Shown piece by piece: positions 10,456 to 19,325 of a stretch of DNA of 64,000 nucleotides (position 1 is the stretch's first letter; each line of letters begins with the position of its first letter). Origin of the DNA: Corynebacterium tuberculostearicum (lineage in GTDB: Bacteria; Actinomycetota; Actinomycetes; Mycobacteriales; Mycobacteriaceae); the NCBI RefSeq assembly GCF_030503735.1, contig NZ_CP073096.1:806001-870000 (forward strand), in the 5' to 3' direction. The position numbers were made by a program, and so were the translations under genes. The notes under the pieces were generated by a model. It did not search any database. It had not been told where the DNA came from and was given only the letters and a program-made list of their open reading frames with translations.

Positions 10456-11472
10456 ATGATTCGCAAGCTTGCCCGCCCCATGCTGGCATCCGTTTTTGTA
10501 TGGGAAGGCGTAGATAATCTGCGCAACGCGTCCGAGCACGTGAAGGAGACTGAAGGCTTCCTCAAGACCGTGCGCAAGGCCGTTCCTTCTGAGTACCAGG
10601 GCTATATCCCTAATGACCCAGAACTAGTTACCCGCGCCATCGGCGGCGCGAAGGTCGGCGCCGGATCCACCTTGGCTCTGGGCAAGGCACCGCGCACCTC
10701 CGCTGCGGTTCTGGCTGCCGCTACCCTGCCTAACCTGATTGCTAAGAATAATTTCTGGGCTGCTGGCAATAAGGAAGAAAAGGAAGCCCGCCGCAACGGC
10801 TTCATTACCAACACTGCCCTGCTCGGTGCCCTATTTATCACCACCCAAGACACCGAGGGAAAGCCTTCCATGCGCTGGCGCGCGCAGAAAGCAGGCAAGC
10901 GCACGAACAAGAAGATTCAGCAGGCTCTGCCAACCAAGTCCGAGTCTGAGCAAAAGCGTGAAGAGCTTTCTGCACGAGCTAACGAACTGTCCACCAAGGC
11001 CGGCGACTGGTTCAATGAAACCTCCGCTAAGGCACAGGCCTATGTAGATGACAACAAGGATGACTGGCAGTCCACTGGCCGTGGCTTGCTAGACACTGCA
11101 AAGTCTTATGTGGACGATGCCAAGACCTATGTGGAAGACAACAAGGACGACTGGCAGGAGTCCGGACGCGGTTTGCTGGGCAATGCCAGATCCTTCATTG
11201 AAGACTCGGTCGATAACGCCAAGTCCTACGTAGAAGACAACAAAGGTGATTGGCTAGAGGCCGCACAGGCCAATCGCGAGACCGCCCGCACCGGTGCCAT
11301 CAAGGCAGCTACCAAGGCTCAAGCTCGTGCTGACAAGGCCGTCGCCAAGCTGGAGGGCGCAAAGTCCAAGCACGCAACCAAGAAGGCCTCCAAGCGCGCA
11401 GATAAGCTGCAGGAGGAAGCCAATAAGAAGATTGAGGCTGCAATCAAGAAGCTGGAAAAGCGCAATAAGTAG
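10456..11472 (+). CDS. DoxX-like membrane protein with repeated helical C-terminal tail
   Basis: A 338-aa protein. The N-terminal half (about 1-135) resembles the DoxX family: MIRKLARPMLASVFVWEGVDNL, then hydrophobic segments near 62-95 and 117-130. The rest is hydrophilic and charged, with a three-times repeated unit YV(D/E)DNK(D/G)DW at about residues 196, 225 and 258, followed by a Lys/Ala-rich, probably coiled-coil tail rich in KA and KK pairs. The ATG at 10456 has an AAGGAG-like ribosome site. A terminator follows. The DoxX half suggests a small membrane module; the role of the tail is unknown. Confidence 0.75.
   Translation: MIRKLARPMLASVFVWEGVDNLRNASEHVKETEGFLKTVRKAVPSEYQGYIPNDPELVTRAIGGAKVGAGSTLALGKAPRTSAAVLAAATLPNLIAKNNFWAAGNKEEKEARRNGFITNTALLGALFITTQDTEGKPSMRWRAQKAGKRTNKKIQQALPTKSESEQKREELSARANELSTKAGDWFNETSAKAQAYVDDNKDDWQSTGRGLLDTAKSYVDDAKTYVEDNKDDWQESGRGLLGNARSFIEDSVDNAKSYVEDNKGDWLEAAQANRETARTGAIKAATKAQARADKAVAKLEGAKSKHATKKASKRADKLQEEANKKIEAAIKKLEKRNK
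11041..11265 (+). repeat. Three in-frame copies of a ~30-residue repeat
   Basis: Inside the DoxX-like gene, three tandem copies encode YVDDNKDDWQSTGRGLL, YVEDNKDDWQESGRGLL and YVEDNKGDWLEAAQ. The DNA copies are similar but not identical (for example gacaacaaggatgactgg, gacaacaaggacgactgg and gacaacaaaggtgattgg), so the duplication is not recent or has been kept by selection. Confidence 0.85.
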
Positions 11473-11510
11473 CCACCAGATCTTCGGCCGAATATCTCGG
11501 CGGTGACACA

Positions 11511-11542
11511 CGGCCCAGCTAAGAGCTGGGCCGTTGTTCTTT
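11511..11542 (+). terminator. Rho-independent terminator
   Basis: A 10-bp perfect stem CGGCCCAGCT / AGCTGGGCCG with a 3-nt loop and a following T-rich tract (TTGTTCTTT). It ends the DoxX-like gene. Confidence 0.9.
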
Positions 11543-11630
11543 GTCACAGCACGGTCTAAACTCGTCTCTCCCCTTGCCGGACAGCGTGCCCGGCGTCTTC
11601 TTCCCTAAAGACCGATTTCCAAGGAGTAAC

Positions 11631-13856
11631 GTGAACCCAGCATCCAAAAAGCACGCGGCAACTGTAGGCTCCACCGAGCACAAAGCCATCGCCGCAGAGC
11701 AAGAATATGTGGACAGCCTATTCTCCCGGCTCGACCATGAGGTGGCAGCGGCCAATGAGAAGCTTAATGAGGTGCAAGCGAATGTAGATCCTTCCACCCC
11801 AGACGCGGATGCTTTAGTGCGCCGCGAAACCGAATACCACGGGTTACAGGCCAAGCTAGACCGCCTCAACGTTGCCCAAATGGGTCTGGTCTTTGGGCGC
11901 ATTGACATTGACGCCCCTGGCGATAACCCCACCCCGGAGGGATTCGATCGCCGCTATATCGGGCGCATGGGATTAGATGCACGTGAGGAGGACTATCGCA
12001 CGCTGCTCTTGGACTGGCGAGCCCCAATGGCACGCCCATTTTATTTAGCCACTACTGCCCAACCAGAAGGTGTCAGCACCCGCCGCCAAATCCGCACCAA
12101 AGGGCGCACGGTCACCGGGATACATGATGAAGTGCTATCTGGCCCCGGTGTGCGGGAAGAAGAGGCGGGAGTAGCCAGTGAATCTGCGCTCTACCACGCC
12201 ATGCAGCGTGCTCGCACTGGGCACATGGCATCCATCGTCGAGACCATCCAGCGGGAGCAGGACGAAATTATCCGCGATAACACCCGCGGCGTGATGGTAG
12301 TAGAGGGTGGGCCTGGTACTGGCAAGACCGCCGTCGCATTGCACCGAGTGGCCTACCTGCTCTATACCCACCGCGAACTTCTATCTGCCACCGGCGTTCT
12401 TATCGTTGGCCCCAATAGCAGCTTCTTGGACTATATTTCACGCGTGCTGCCAGAGCTTGGTGAGACCGGCGTGGTGCTGTCAACCATTGGTGGCCTGTTC
12501 CCCGGAATGGACCCAACTCACGAAGAAGACCTCATAGCTCGCGAAATCAAAGGCAGTGCAGCCATGGTAGAGATACTCTCCGCTGCAGTTAAGGCCTATC
12601 AGCTGCTTCCCGATGCCCCTCGCGAACTCTTCGTTGATGGGCTCAGCTTGAGCGTTACCCCCGGCATGGTCAAAAGCGCACGTACTAGGGCACGCCGCTC
12701 GCGCAAGCCGCATAATGAAGCGCGAGGAGCTTTTATCGAGCACTTCGTCGAAGACCTCGCCCAGCAGATGGCTGAAAAGGTAGGAACCGATCCGCTCGGG
12801 GGGAACAACCTGCTATCCCGCGCCGATATCGACCAGTTCCACGATGACCTTGCTGAGAATGTGGGGGTTATCGCTTTGGTCGATGAGTATTGGCCCGAGC
12901 TTCATCCCACCGACGTTCTTGCGGAGCTATTGACCTCCCGCGAGCGCATTGCGGTTGCCGCCTGGGGTTATGACGAAGAAACTCAGGAGGCCCTCTACCG
13001 CGCCGATGGACGGGCCTGGGCCGATTCGGATGCTGCCCTCCTGGATGAACTAGCCGTTCTTATCGGAATGCCCAATCCTGAGGAGAAGAAGGCGGCTTAT
13101 GATGCAGCTTGGCGCGAACAAGTGGCGGACGCGGAAGATGCCCTCGACATCCTTTCCTCTTCGGAGTCCACCGATAACGACGATGACATGTTTGAAGCCG
13201 AGATCCTTTCGGCTCACGATGTCATCGATGCCGAAACCCTAGCTCACCGGCAAGAGGTGCGCGATAAGCGGACGACCGCCCAACGCGCGCGCGAGGATCA
13301 TACGTGGGCATACGGGCACATCATTGTGGACGAGGCCCAAGAACTAACGCCGATGGAATGGCGGATGCTCTTCCGGCGTTGTCCATCCCGGTGGATGACT
13401 TTGGTGGGAGATACCTCCCAGACCGGTTCCCCGGCTGGTGTGGATGACTGGGGCGAAGCTTTGGAGCCGTTTGTGGCGCAGCGTTTCCGGCACCATTTTC
13501 TCACCGTCAACTACCGCACGCCGCAACCGATCACCGAGCTAGCCAATGACGTACTGGAGATGATTAATCCCGAGGCCACTCCGGCTACTTCCATCCGGGA
13601 TGGAGGACCGGTGCGCAGGATCAAGGAAGGAGACTACGCCCCGGGCGTATATACCGAAGAAGACGGCAGGCTCACAGCGGTTATCGACGCCGCCTCAGCA
13701 GAGAACTACAAAGGCCTCGAGTTTGACCACGTGGTAGTACTAGACCCGCAGCGCATTGTGGATTCCTCTCCACAGGGCCTGCAGAACCTTTATGTCTGCA
13801 TTACTCGTGCCACCCAAACGCTGACCCTGGTTGGTAACTGCGGCGAAGTTCTTTAG
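11631..13856 (+). CDS. helD: HelD-type RNA polymerase-associated helicase (superfamily I)
   Basis: A 741-aa UvrD/PcrA-like superfamily I ATPase of the HelD family, which in actinobacteria and Bacillus removes RNA polymerase from stalled complexes and helps recycling. Visible: an N-terminal coiled-coil region (AIAAEQEYVDSLFSRLDHEV..., about 20-90), Walker A GGPGTGKTAVALHR (about 225-232), the DEAQ box in IIVDEAQELTPMEW (about 566), VGDTSQT, NYRTPQPI, and the C-terminal helicase motifs KGLEFDHVVVLDP and YVCITRATQTL. The GTG at 11631 is chosen because AAGGAG lies 4 nt before it; an open frame reaches back to 11541. HelD role is from family knowledge. Confidence 0.9.
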   Translation: MNPASKKHAATVGSTEHKAIAAEQEYVDSLFSRLDHEVAAANEKLNEVQANVDPSTPDADALVRRETEYHGLQAKLDRLNVAQMGLVFGRIDIDAPGDNPTPEGFDRRYIGRMGLDAREEDYRTLLLDWRAPMARPFYLATTAQPEGVSTRRQIRTKGRTVTGIHDEVLSGPGVREEEAGVASESALYHAMQRARTGHMASIVETIQREQDEIIRDNTRGVMVVEGGPGTGKTAVALHRVAYLLYTHRELLSATGVLIVGPNSSFLDYISRVLPELGETGVVLSTIGGLFPGMDPTHEEDLIAREIKGSAAMVEILSAAVKAYQLLPDAPRELFVDGLSLSVTPGMVKSARTRARRSRKPHNEARGAFIEHFVEDLAQQMAEKVGTDPLGGNNLLSRADIDQFHDDLAENVGVIALVDEYWPELHPTDVLAELLTSRERIAVAAWGYDEETQEALYRADGRAWADSDAALLDELAVLIGMPNPEEKKAAYDAAWREQVADAEDALDILSSSESTDNDDDMFEAEILSAHDVIDAETLAHRQEVRDKRTTAQRAREDHTWAYGHIIVDEAQELTPMEWRMLFRRCPSRWMTLVGDTSQTGSPAGVDDWGEALEPFVAQRFRHHFLTVNYRTPQPITELANDVLEMINPEATPATSIRDGGPVRRIKEGDYAPGVYTEEDGRLTAVIDAASAENYKGLEFDHVVVLDPQRIVDSSPQGLQNLYVCITRATQTLTLVGNCGEVL

Positions 13857-13863
13857 CCTGCCG

Positions 13864-13869
13864 TAAGCT
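13864..13869 (+). promoter_or_regulatory. -10 element, leaderless APP1-type phosphatase gene
   Basis: TAAGCT, then 7 nt, then the ATG at 13877. It lies in the 20-bp gap after helD, so the phosphatase gene seems to have its own promoter. Confidence 0.5.
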
Positions 13870-13876
13870 TTAGGCC

Positions 13877-14893
13877 ATGGCTCTTTCTGACATCGTGCGC
13901 AAGGCTGAAAGCTCGCTTAACTCCATTACTCTAAAGCGCTCCCAGCGCCGCGGATGGCAGCCCCAAATTGTGGGCTATACCGGCTACGGCACCACCGAAC
14001 ACGTGAGAATCTTTGGCCGCGTGCTCATGCGGGACCCTGAGGAAGGCAAAAGGGACACCTGGGGAAAGCGCGGTTACCAACAATTTCTCACCATCCAAGT
14101 AGGCCACCATGATGTAGCAGTCACAATTGGCGAACAGACTGTCTCTGGAACAACCGATAGCAACGGCTATATCGACCTGCTCGTCCATAATCACGGCTTG
14201 GAGCCTGGGTGGCATACGGGCACGGTCGAAGCCGCTAACGCGAAGCCCGTAGCCGTCGAAGTACTCATCGTGGACCCGGAAGCAAAAATCGGAATAGTCA
14301 GTGATATTGATGACACGGTGATGGTCACCTGGCTGCCACGGGCGCTCACTGCTGCATGGAATTCCTGGGCTAAACGCCCAAGCAAGCGCCAATCGGTTCC
14401 TGGAATGGCGGAGTTTTATGCCCAACTGCAACGGCGCTATCCGCAAGCACCGGTGTTCTATCTATCCACGGGCGCATGGAATACCTTTGGCTCGCTTAAG
14501 CAGTTTCTGTCTCACCATGGCTTTCCCGCTGGCCCTATGCTGCTGACGGATTGGGGCCCTACCGAGACGGGCTTCTTCCGCAGCGGACAGGAGCACAAGC
14601 GAGTGCAGTTGCGAAACTTGCTGATCGCGTACCCTGATATGCAATGGATATTGATCGGTGATGATGGTCAACACGATCCTTTGACCTACGGCGATGTGGC
14701 AAACGAACATCCGGACCGAATTCATTCGGTGATCATCCGCAACCTAAGCCCGCAGGAACAATTGCTTTCGCACGGTTCACTAATCCCTTTGGCCGATGCC
14801 AATGAGGAGGGCAACTTTGCCATTCCCCTAATTCAAGGCGCAAACGGCAGGGCTATCAACACGGCCTTTAACGCCGCGCACCCTGAAGAATAA
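13877..14893 (+). CDS. APP1-type (DUF2183) phosphatidate phosphatase-like protein
   Basis: A 338-aa protein of the App1 catalytic-domain family (HAD-like phosphatases; yeast App1 is a phosphatidate phosphatase). The N-terminal half (about 25-135) is beta-rich and looks like the family's accessory domain (GRVLMRDPEEGKRDTW). The catalytic motif SDIDDTVM (DxDxT type) lies at about 142-149. Further motifs are VFYLSTGAWNTF and LIGDDGQHDPLTYGDVA. It follows helD closely but has its own -10 element. No signal peptide is seen. The lipid substrate is not certain for bacterial members. Confidence 0.85.
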   Translation: MALSDIVRKAESSLNSITLKRSQRRGWQPQIVGYTGYGTTEHVRIFGRVLMRDPEEGKRDTWGKRGYQQFLTIQVGHHDVAVTIGEQTVSGTTDSNGYIDLLVHNHGLEPGWHTGTVEAANAKPVAVEVLIVDPEAKIGIVSDIDDTVMVTWLPRALTAAWNSWAKRPSKRQSVPGMAEFYAQLQRRYPQAPVFYLSTGAWNTFGSLKQFLSHHGFPAGPMLLTDWGPTETGFFRSGQEHKRVQLRNLLIAYPDMQWILIGDDGQHDPLTYGDVANEHPDRIHSVIIRNLSPQEQLLSHGSLIPLADANEEGNFAIPLIQGANGRAINTAFNAAHPEE

Positions 14894-14914
14894 CGCGGCG
14901 CTTAACGACGAAAT

Positions 14915-14955
14915 CCGCCCTAGTCTTTCTATATTCAAAGGCCAGGGCGGGTTTT
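14915..14955 (+). terminator. Terminator between convergent genes
   Basis: Stem CCGCCCT (14915-14921) / AGGGCGG (14944-14950), extended by inner CTTT/AAAG pairs and followed by GTTTT on the plus strand. On the minus strand the same hairpin is followed by ATTT, so it may also serve the stress-protein gene from the other side. Confidence 0.75.
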
Positions 14956-14965
14956 GATACCGAGC

Positions 14966-15406
14966 TTAGCTTACGGTGTGAACGATCATCACATCGCAGT
15001 CAGACTGGCGAGCAACATCTGCTGGAACGGAACCCAACAGGCGACCGGTCAAGGAGTTGATGCCGCGGTTGCCGACAATGAGCAAGTCAGCCTTGTTGTC
15101 ATTGACGATGGACATCAGGGCCTGAACTGGAGTGCCAGGGCGAACAGCGGTCTCGACCTTGGAAGCACCGAACTTCTCGGCGTGTTCCTTGGCGTCCTTC
15201 AGGTTAGCTTCGGCCTTCTCATCGCCCAGAATAGTAACGGAATCCTGGCGCAGGGTCTTAGAAGCCTGCTCCTGATTCTCGTAGTAAGCACAACCGATGA
15301 TCAGGGTGGAATCAAAGGCGGCGGCAATCTTAGCTGCTCGTTCCACTGCAAGAAGAGAAGACTTAGAACCGTCAGTACCGACAACGATCGTGTTGTAGTC
15401 GCTCAT
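14966..15406 (-). CDS. Universal stress protein (UspA family), first copy
   Basis: A 146-aa universal stress protein. Start MSDYNTIVVGTDGSKSSLLAVERAA; the nucleotide-binding signature GNRGINSLTGRLLGSVPADVARQSDCDVMIVH (G-2x-G-9x-G(S/T) type) is near the C-terminus, so an ATP-binding member is likely. Length is normal for a single-domain Usp. An AAAGAAAGG ribosome site precedes the ATG. A related gene lies just upstream at 15489-15941. Such proteins help survival under stress, but the molecular partner is not known. Confidence 0.92.
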   Translation of the reverse strand: MSDYNTIVVGTDGSKSSLLAVERAAKIAAAFDSTLIIGCAYYENQEQASKTLRQDSVTILGDEKAEANLKDAKEHAEKFGASKVETAVRPGTPVQALMSIVNDNKADLLIVGNRGINSLTGRLLGSVPADVARQSDCDVMIVHTVS

Positions 15407-15488
15407 GATGACCTTTCTTTGTGGGTGTGTACCCGGGATTTTATTTAGCCTACAGGGGCATTACTGCCAGTGTAACAACGAAAAATGA

Positions 15489-15941
15489 TTAACGTTTCTC
15501 GCTGGTATTAACAACGACGACGTCCACCTTAGACTTGTGGGTCAGTTCCGTGGGCACGGAACCGAAGACTCGACCACGAACGGAATTAACACCGCGGTTG
15601 CCCACCACGAACAGGTCCACATCATAGTCTTGGCCTACTTCCAACAAGGCTTTAACTGGGTCGCCGGATTTGCCCACTATTTCAATGTGTTCCGCACCCT
15701 CAGACTCGGCGATCCGGGTGGCATTGGTGAGGTAGGTACCTGCCATGTCCTCACTAATAACGGGCAAACCGGCTTCGTCACCCCTAGGAGCGCCCAGCAT
15801 TGATCCAGCGTGGTTATAAAATGCCGAGATGATAATCAGTTTGGCGTCGTACGCCCGTGCCATGGACGCTGCTGCGCGTACCGCGCGCAGGGAGGTTTCA
15901 GAGCCATCGGTGCCGACGGCAATGTTTTTATACGTAAGCAT
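15489..15941 (-). CDS. Universal stress protein (UspA family), second copy
   Basis: A 150-aa paralog of the neighbouring protein, with VGTDGSETSLRAVRAAASMARAYDAKLIII at the start and the nucleotide-binding signature GNRGVNSVRGRVFGSVPTELTHKSKVDVVVV at the end. The frame is open 12 codons upstream, but the ATG at 15941 has AAGGAGA 5 nt upstream. The gap of 82 bp to the next Usp gene suggests either cotranscription or a tandem duplication with separate control. Identity between the two is partial, so the duplication is old. Confidence 0.92.
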   Translation of the reverse strand: MLTYKNIAVGTDGSETSLRAVRAAASMARAYDAKLIIISAFYNHAGSMLGAPRGDEAGLPVISEDMAGTYLTNATRIAESEGAEHIEIVGKSGDPVKALLEVGQDYDVDLFVVGNRGVNSVRGRVFGSVPTELTHKSKVDVVVVNTSEKR

Positions 15942-16070
15942 TATTCTCCTTGCAGTTGAACCTTTACATAGAGCCAACTAAACGGCGCTTCTGGCACTCC
16001 CCCAGTATAACTAGCACGGCTGTATATAGAAGCACCCTTGGAAACAATCATCCCTTTCAGGGGGAGAAAG

Positions 16071-18164
16071 CTAGATTCCTGCCTCCTTCAATCCTCGCAA
16101 CTCCTTTTTGAGATCCGCGATTTCATCGCGCAAGCGCCCTGCCAACTCAAATTTAAGCTCGCGCGCGGCGGCACCCATCTGTGCCGAAAGGTCGTCGATA
16201 AGCGCTTGCACCTCGTCGGTAGCCATACTGGAAATATCGCGCTTTTCCACCATTGCAGAGGGATCGGAGTCCGATTCTTCCTCCCCGCCATTTTCATAAA
16301 CCTGATCTAAGATATCCGCAATCTTTTTGCGCAGCGGTTGCGGGTCAATGCCATGTTCCTTGTTATAAGCTATCTGCTTTTCGCGGCGACGTTCGGTCTC
16401 CTCAATCGCCTCTTGCATAGACTCAGTGACCTTATCGGCATACATGATGACCTCGCCCGAGACATTGCGCGCGGCGCGACCAATAGTCTGGATGAGCGAG
16501 GTAGTCGAGCGTAAAAAGCCTTCCTTATCCGCATCCAAAATAGCCACCAGGGACACCTCCGGAAGGTCAAGGCCCTCGCGCAGAAGGTTGATGCCAACCA
16601 AAACATCGAACTCACCTAGTCGCAATTGCCGCAACAACTCGACGCGCTGCAAAGTATCAATATCCGAGTGCAGATAGCGCACCTTAATGCCCTGCTCCAG
16701 CAGGTAATCGGTGAGATCTTCTGCCATGCGCTTGGTCAACGTGGTCACTAGGACACGCTCTTGCTGGGATATGCGGGTGCGTACTTCATCGATAAGGTCA
16801 TCAATTTGGCCCTTGGTGGGCTTAACGGTCACCTTCGGATCTACCAAGCCGGTGGGGCGAATTACCTGTTCTACGTACTCGCCGTCCGAGGACGTAAGCT
16901 CAAAGTCCCCTGGTGTTGCGGACATATACACGGTTTGGCCCACGCGCTGCTCAAACTCATCGAAGGTCAACGGGCGATTATCCACGGCCGACGGCAAACG
17001 GAATCCAAACTCCACCAAGTTTCGTTTGCGGGACATATCCCCCTCAAACATGCCACCAATCTGCGGAACGGTGACGTGGGACTCGTCAATAATGGTGAGA
17101 AAGTCCTCTGGAAAGTAGTCCAGCAACGTTGCTGGCGCAGAGCCAGCCGGGCGACCATCCACGTGCCGAGAGTAGTTCTCGATGCCGGAGCAAAAACCTA
17201 CCTGCTCGATCATTTCCAAATCATATTCGGTGCGCATTCGCAGCCTTTGTGCCTCCAGCAACTTGCCGCGGTTTTCCAGATCCTCCAAGCGCTCGGCCAG
17301 TTCTTCCTTGATGGCAGCTACTGCCTTTTCCATGCGTTCTGGCCCGGCCACGTAGTGCGTAGCCGGGAAGATGCGCACCTCATCTACTTCTTCGATGACA
17401 TCTCCGGTCACGGGGTGGATGTAATACAGCGAATCAATATCGTCACCGAAAAACTCGATACGCACAGCACGTTCCTCATAGGCTGGAATGATGTCTACCG
17501 TATCGCCCTTGGCGCGGAAGGTACCGCGGGTAAAGCCCACGTCGTTGCGCTCATATTGGATATCCACCAGCAACCGGAGGAAACGGTCACGATCCAGTTC
17601 CTCATCCACGGAAATAATGACTGAGCGATCTAGGTAGGATTGCGGAGTACCCAAACCATAAATACAAGACACAGAGGAGACCACTACCACGTCTCGGCGA
17701 GACAGCAGCGCCGACGTAGCAGAGTGGCGCAGGCGCTCAACGTCCTCGTTGATGGAAGAATCCTTTTCGATATAGGTATCTGTCTGCGCGATATAGGCCT
17801 CAGGCTGGTAGTAGTCATAGTAGGAAACGAAGTACTCCACCGCGTTATGCGGCAAAAGCTGGCGCAGCTCATTGGCCAACTGCGCCGCGAGAGTCTTATT
17901 GGGTGCCATTACCAATGTGGGCCGCTGCTGCTTTTCGATGAGCCAAGCGGCGGTAGCAGACTTACCTGTACCGGTAGCGCCCATGAGAACGACATCGCGC
18001 TCGTCTCGATTAAGCCTGTCATTGAGCTCTGCGATGGCGGAAGGCTGATCGCCTGCCGGCTCATATTCCGACACAACCTGAAATTCGCCAGGGGTGCGCT
18101 CCACCTCGCTGACGACGCGGTGCTCGGAATTTGGAATAAGGGGATGTTCAGCAGCAAAAGCCAT
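16071..18164 (-). CDS. uvrB: Excinuclease ABC subunit B
   Basis: UvrB (697 aa) is the damage-verifying helicase-like subunit of nucleotide excision repair. Walker A is [14 protein letters not shown]. The damage-probing beta-hairpin lies in [27 protein letters not shown], the helicase motif QTIGRAARN and a C-terminal UVR domain ([29 protein letters not shown]) that contacts UvrC are also seen. The ATG at 18164 is chosen over GTG 18170 because TAGAGT lies 7 nt before it (leaderless). It matches uvrA 6.4 kb downstream functionally but is a separate transcript. Confidence 0.98.
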   Translation of the reverse strand: MAFAAEHPLIPNSEHRVVSEVERTPGEFQVVSEYEPAGDQPSAIAELNDRLNRDERDVVLMGATGTGKSATAAWLIEKQQRPTLVMAPNKTLAAQLANELRQLLPHNAVEYFVSYYDYYQPEAYIAQTDTYIEKDSSINEDVERLRHSATSALLSRRDVVVVSSVSCIYGLGTPQSYLDRSVIISVDEELDRDRFLRLLVDIQYERNDVGFTRGTFRAKGDTVDIIPAYEERAVRIEFFGDDIDSLYYIHPVTGDVIEEVDEVRIFPATHYVAGPERMEKAVAAIKEELAERLEDLENRGKLLEAQRLRMRTEYDLEMIEQVGFCSGIENYSRHVDGRPAGSAPATLLDYFPEDFLTIIDESHVTVPQIGGMFEGDMSRKRNLVEFGFRLPSAVDNRPLTFDEFEQRVGQTVYMSATPGDFELTSSDGEYVEQVIRPTGLVDPKVTVKPTKGQIDDLIDEVRTRISQQERVLVTTLTKRMAEDLTDYLLEQGIKVRYLHSDIDTLQRVELLRQLRLGEFDVLVGINLLREGLDLPEVSLVAILDADKEGFLRSTTSLIQTIGRAARNVSGEVIMYADKVTESMQEAIEETERRREKQIAYNKEHGIDPQPLRKKIADILDQVYENGGEEESDSDPSAMVEKRDISSMATDEVQALIDDLSAQMGAAARELKFELAGRLRDEIADLKKELRGLKEAGI

Positions 18165-18171
18165 GCCCACT

Positions 18172-18177
18172 ACTCTA
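18172..18177 (-). promoter_or_regulatory. -10 element, leaderless uvrB
   Basis: Minus-strand TAGAGT, 7 nt before the ATG at 18164. No SOS (LexA) box is obvious near it. Confidence 0.5.
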
Positions 18178-18204
18178 CTGTCTATGCAGCAAAACTAGCT
18201 ACGT

Positions 18205-18567
18205 TCAAGGTAGAGAATCCTGCGCGGTGCGAAGCCACTGGTCTAGCTCGCCAGTGGTCTCCCATAACGCGTAGACAGAGGAAGTTTCAGGGCGCATGGC
18301 GCTATTGATGTGCCTTCGCAGCCAGGCCTTAGACTGCGGCGTGAAGAGCGGCGCAAGATCTTCGCGGTCTATACCTTCCGGCAGTGCATCCGCAGACAGC
18401 TTCAGCAAGGCGCCTAGGGCGATCATGGTCTCCGCATCATCTGAGTCCAAAGGCTCTGCAGCGCACGATCGCTGAAATGATTTGAGATCGAAAGAACCAT
18501 CGCGCAAGCCCGCGAGCAATTCTCGCGCCGCGTGATTATCAAATGGCCCAGTATCCCACGTTCCCAC
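18205..18567 (-). CDS. DUF4259 domain protein
   Basis: A 120-aa protein starting MGTWDTGPFDNHAARELL, the typical opening of the DUF4259 family, which has no known function. It is mainly helical and acidic, with no signal peptide or membrane segment. The GTG at 18567 is preceded by TAAGCT and 7 nt, so a leaderless transcript is likely. It stands between uvrB and coaE, on the same strand as both. Confidence 0.8.
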   Translation of the reverse strand: MGTWDTGPFDNHAARELLAGLRDGSFDLKSFQRSCAAEPLDSDDAETMIALGALLKLSADALPEGIDREDLAPLFTPQSKAWLRRHINSAMRPETSSVYALWETTGELDQWLRTAQDSLP

Positions 18568-18574
18568 GGCCGGT

Positions 18575-18580
18575 AGCTTA
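18575..18580 (-). promoter_or_regulatory. -10 element, leaderless DUF4259 gene
   Basis: Minus-strand TAAGCT, exactly 7 nt before the GTG at 18567. Confidence 0.5.
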
Positions 18581-18634
18581 AGACACTAAAGTTAACGAGA
18601 CTTCGAAAGCGCGTGAACTTTAATTACCCAACGG

Positions 18635-19243
18635 TTAAACCTTGGGTGACTCCGATTCAATGCTGACCAAAACTTCGTTAGTTCGCGCGCGCAGCTGCTC
18701 TAGCGAACCATTGTTATCAATGATGTGCGTAGCTGCGGCTCGGCGCACCTCGTCCGGCACCTGGGCAGCAATGCGCCGGCGCGCGTCTTCCGCTTCAAGA
18801 CCGCGCGAAGCTACGAGGCGACGAACGCGTTCTTCTTCATCCACATCAACCACAATGACGCAGTCCATGTCTTTGTCTAAGCCATTATCCACCAAAAGGG
18901 GCATATCGTAAACGGCGAAGCCATAGCCTTCCTCACGTGTCAACGCGAATTGGCGCTGCGTTTCCTCATGGATGCGTGGATGAGTAATGGAGTTCAACAA
19001 CTCGGTGTGTTCTTTGTCCACAAAGGCTCGCCGAGCTAATTCCTTGCGGTTGAGGCTGCCGTCCGCCAGCAGGATATCTTCTCCGAATGCCGACGCCAGC
19101 TCCGATAGAGCGGGCTTGCCAGGCTCGACGACGTCACGTGCAATGCGATCGGCGTCGACCACACGCCACCCGCGTTCGCGGCAAAGCGTTGCGACCGTTG
19201 ATTTTCCGCTGCCAATACCGCCCGTAAGGCCAATGAGTTCCAT
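18635..19243 (-). CDS. coaE: Dephospho-CoA kinase
   Basis: Last enzyme of coenzyme A synthesis (202 aa): phosphorylates the 3'-OH of dephospho-CoA with ATP. The P-loop is GLTGGIGSGKSTVA (residues 5-18), followed by DADRIARDVVEPG, ITHPRIHEE and DMPLLVDNGLDK, all typical. The frame is open 57 codons upstream, but the ATG at 19243 (MELIGLTGGIGSGK) is the family start and has TAGGGT 7 nt before it. It lies downstream of ptsG, as in C. glutamicum, but a terminator (19261-19297) separates them. coaD of the same pathway is at 35.7-36.2 kb. Confidence 0.97.
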   Translation of the reverse strand: MELIGLTGGIGSGKSTVATLCRERGWRVVDADRIARDVVEPGKPALSELASAFGEDILLADGSLNRKELARRAFVDKEHTELLNSITHPRIHEETQRQFALTREEGYGFAVYDMPLLVDNGLDKDMDCVIVVDVDEEERVRRLVASRGLEAEDARRRIAAQVPDEVRRAAATHIIDNNGSLEQLRARTNEVLVSIESESPKV

Positions 19244-19250
19244 GGCAGCC

Positions 19251-19256
19251 ACCCTA
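19251..19256 (-). promoter_or_regulatory. -10 element, leaderless coaE
   Basis: Minus-strand TAGGGT, then 7 nt, then ATG at 19243. Confidence 0.55.
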
Positions 19257-19260
19257 CGCG

Positions 19261-19297
19261 AAAAGGAGCCCCAACATACGCAATGGTGTGGGGCTCC
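19261..19297 (-). terminator. Rho-independent terminator of ptsG
   Basis: Arms GGAGCCCCA (19265-19273) and TGGGGCTCC (19289-19297), with TTTT on the minus strand (19261-19264). It lies 28 bp after the ptsG stop. Confidence 0.85.
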
Positions 19298-19325
19298 TCT
19301 GTCGAATCGAGGCGTCAGCGTTCCC

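Noticed and set aside
16761..17624. 287-codon frame antisense to uvrB
   Set aside because: Shadow frame; the minus strand codes for unmistakable UvrB here.
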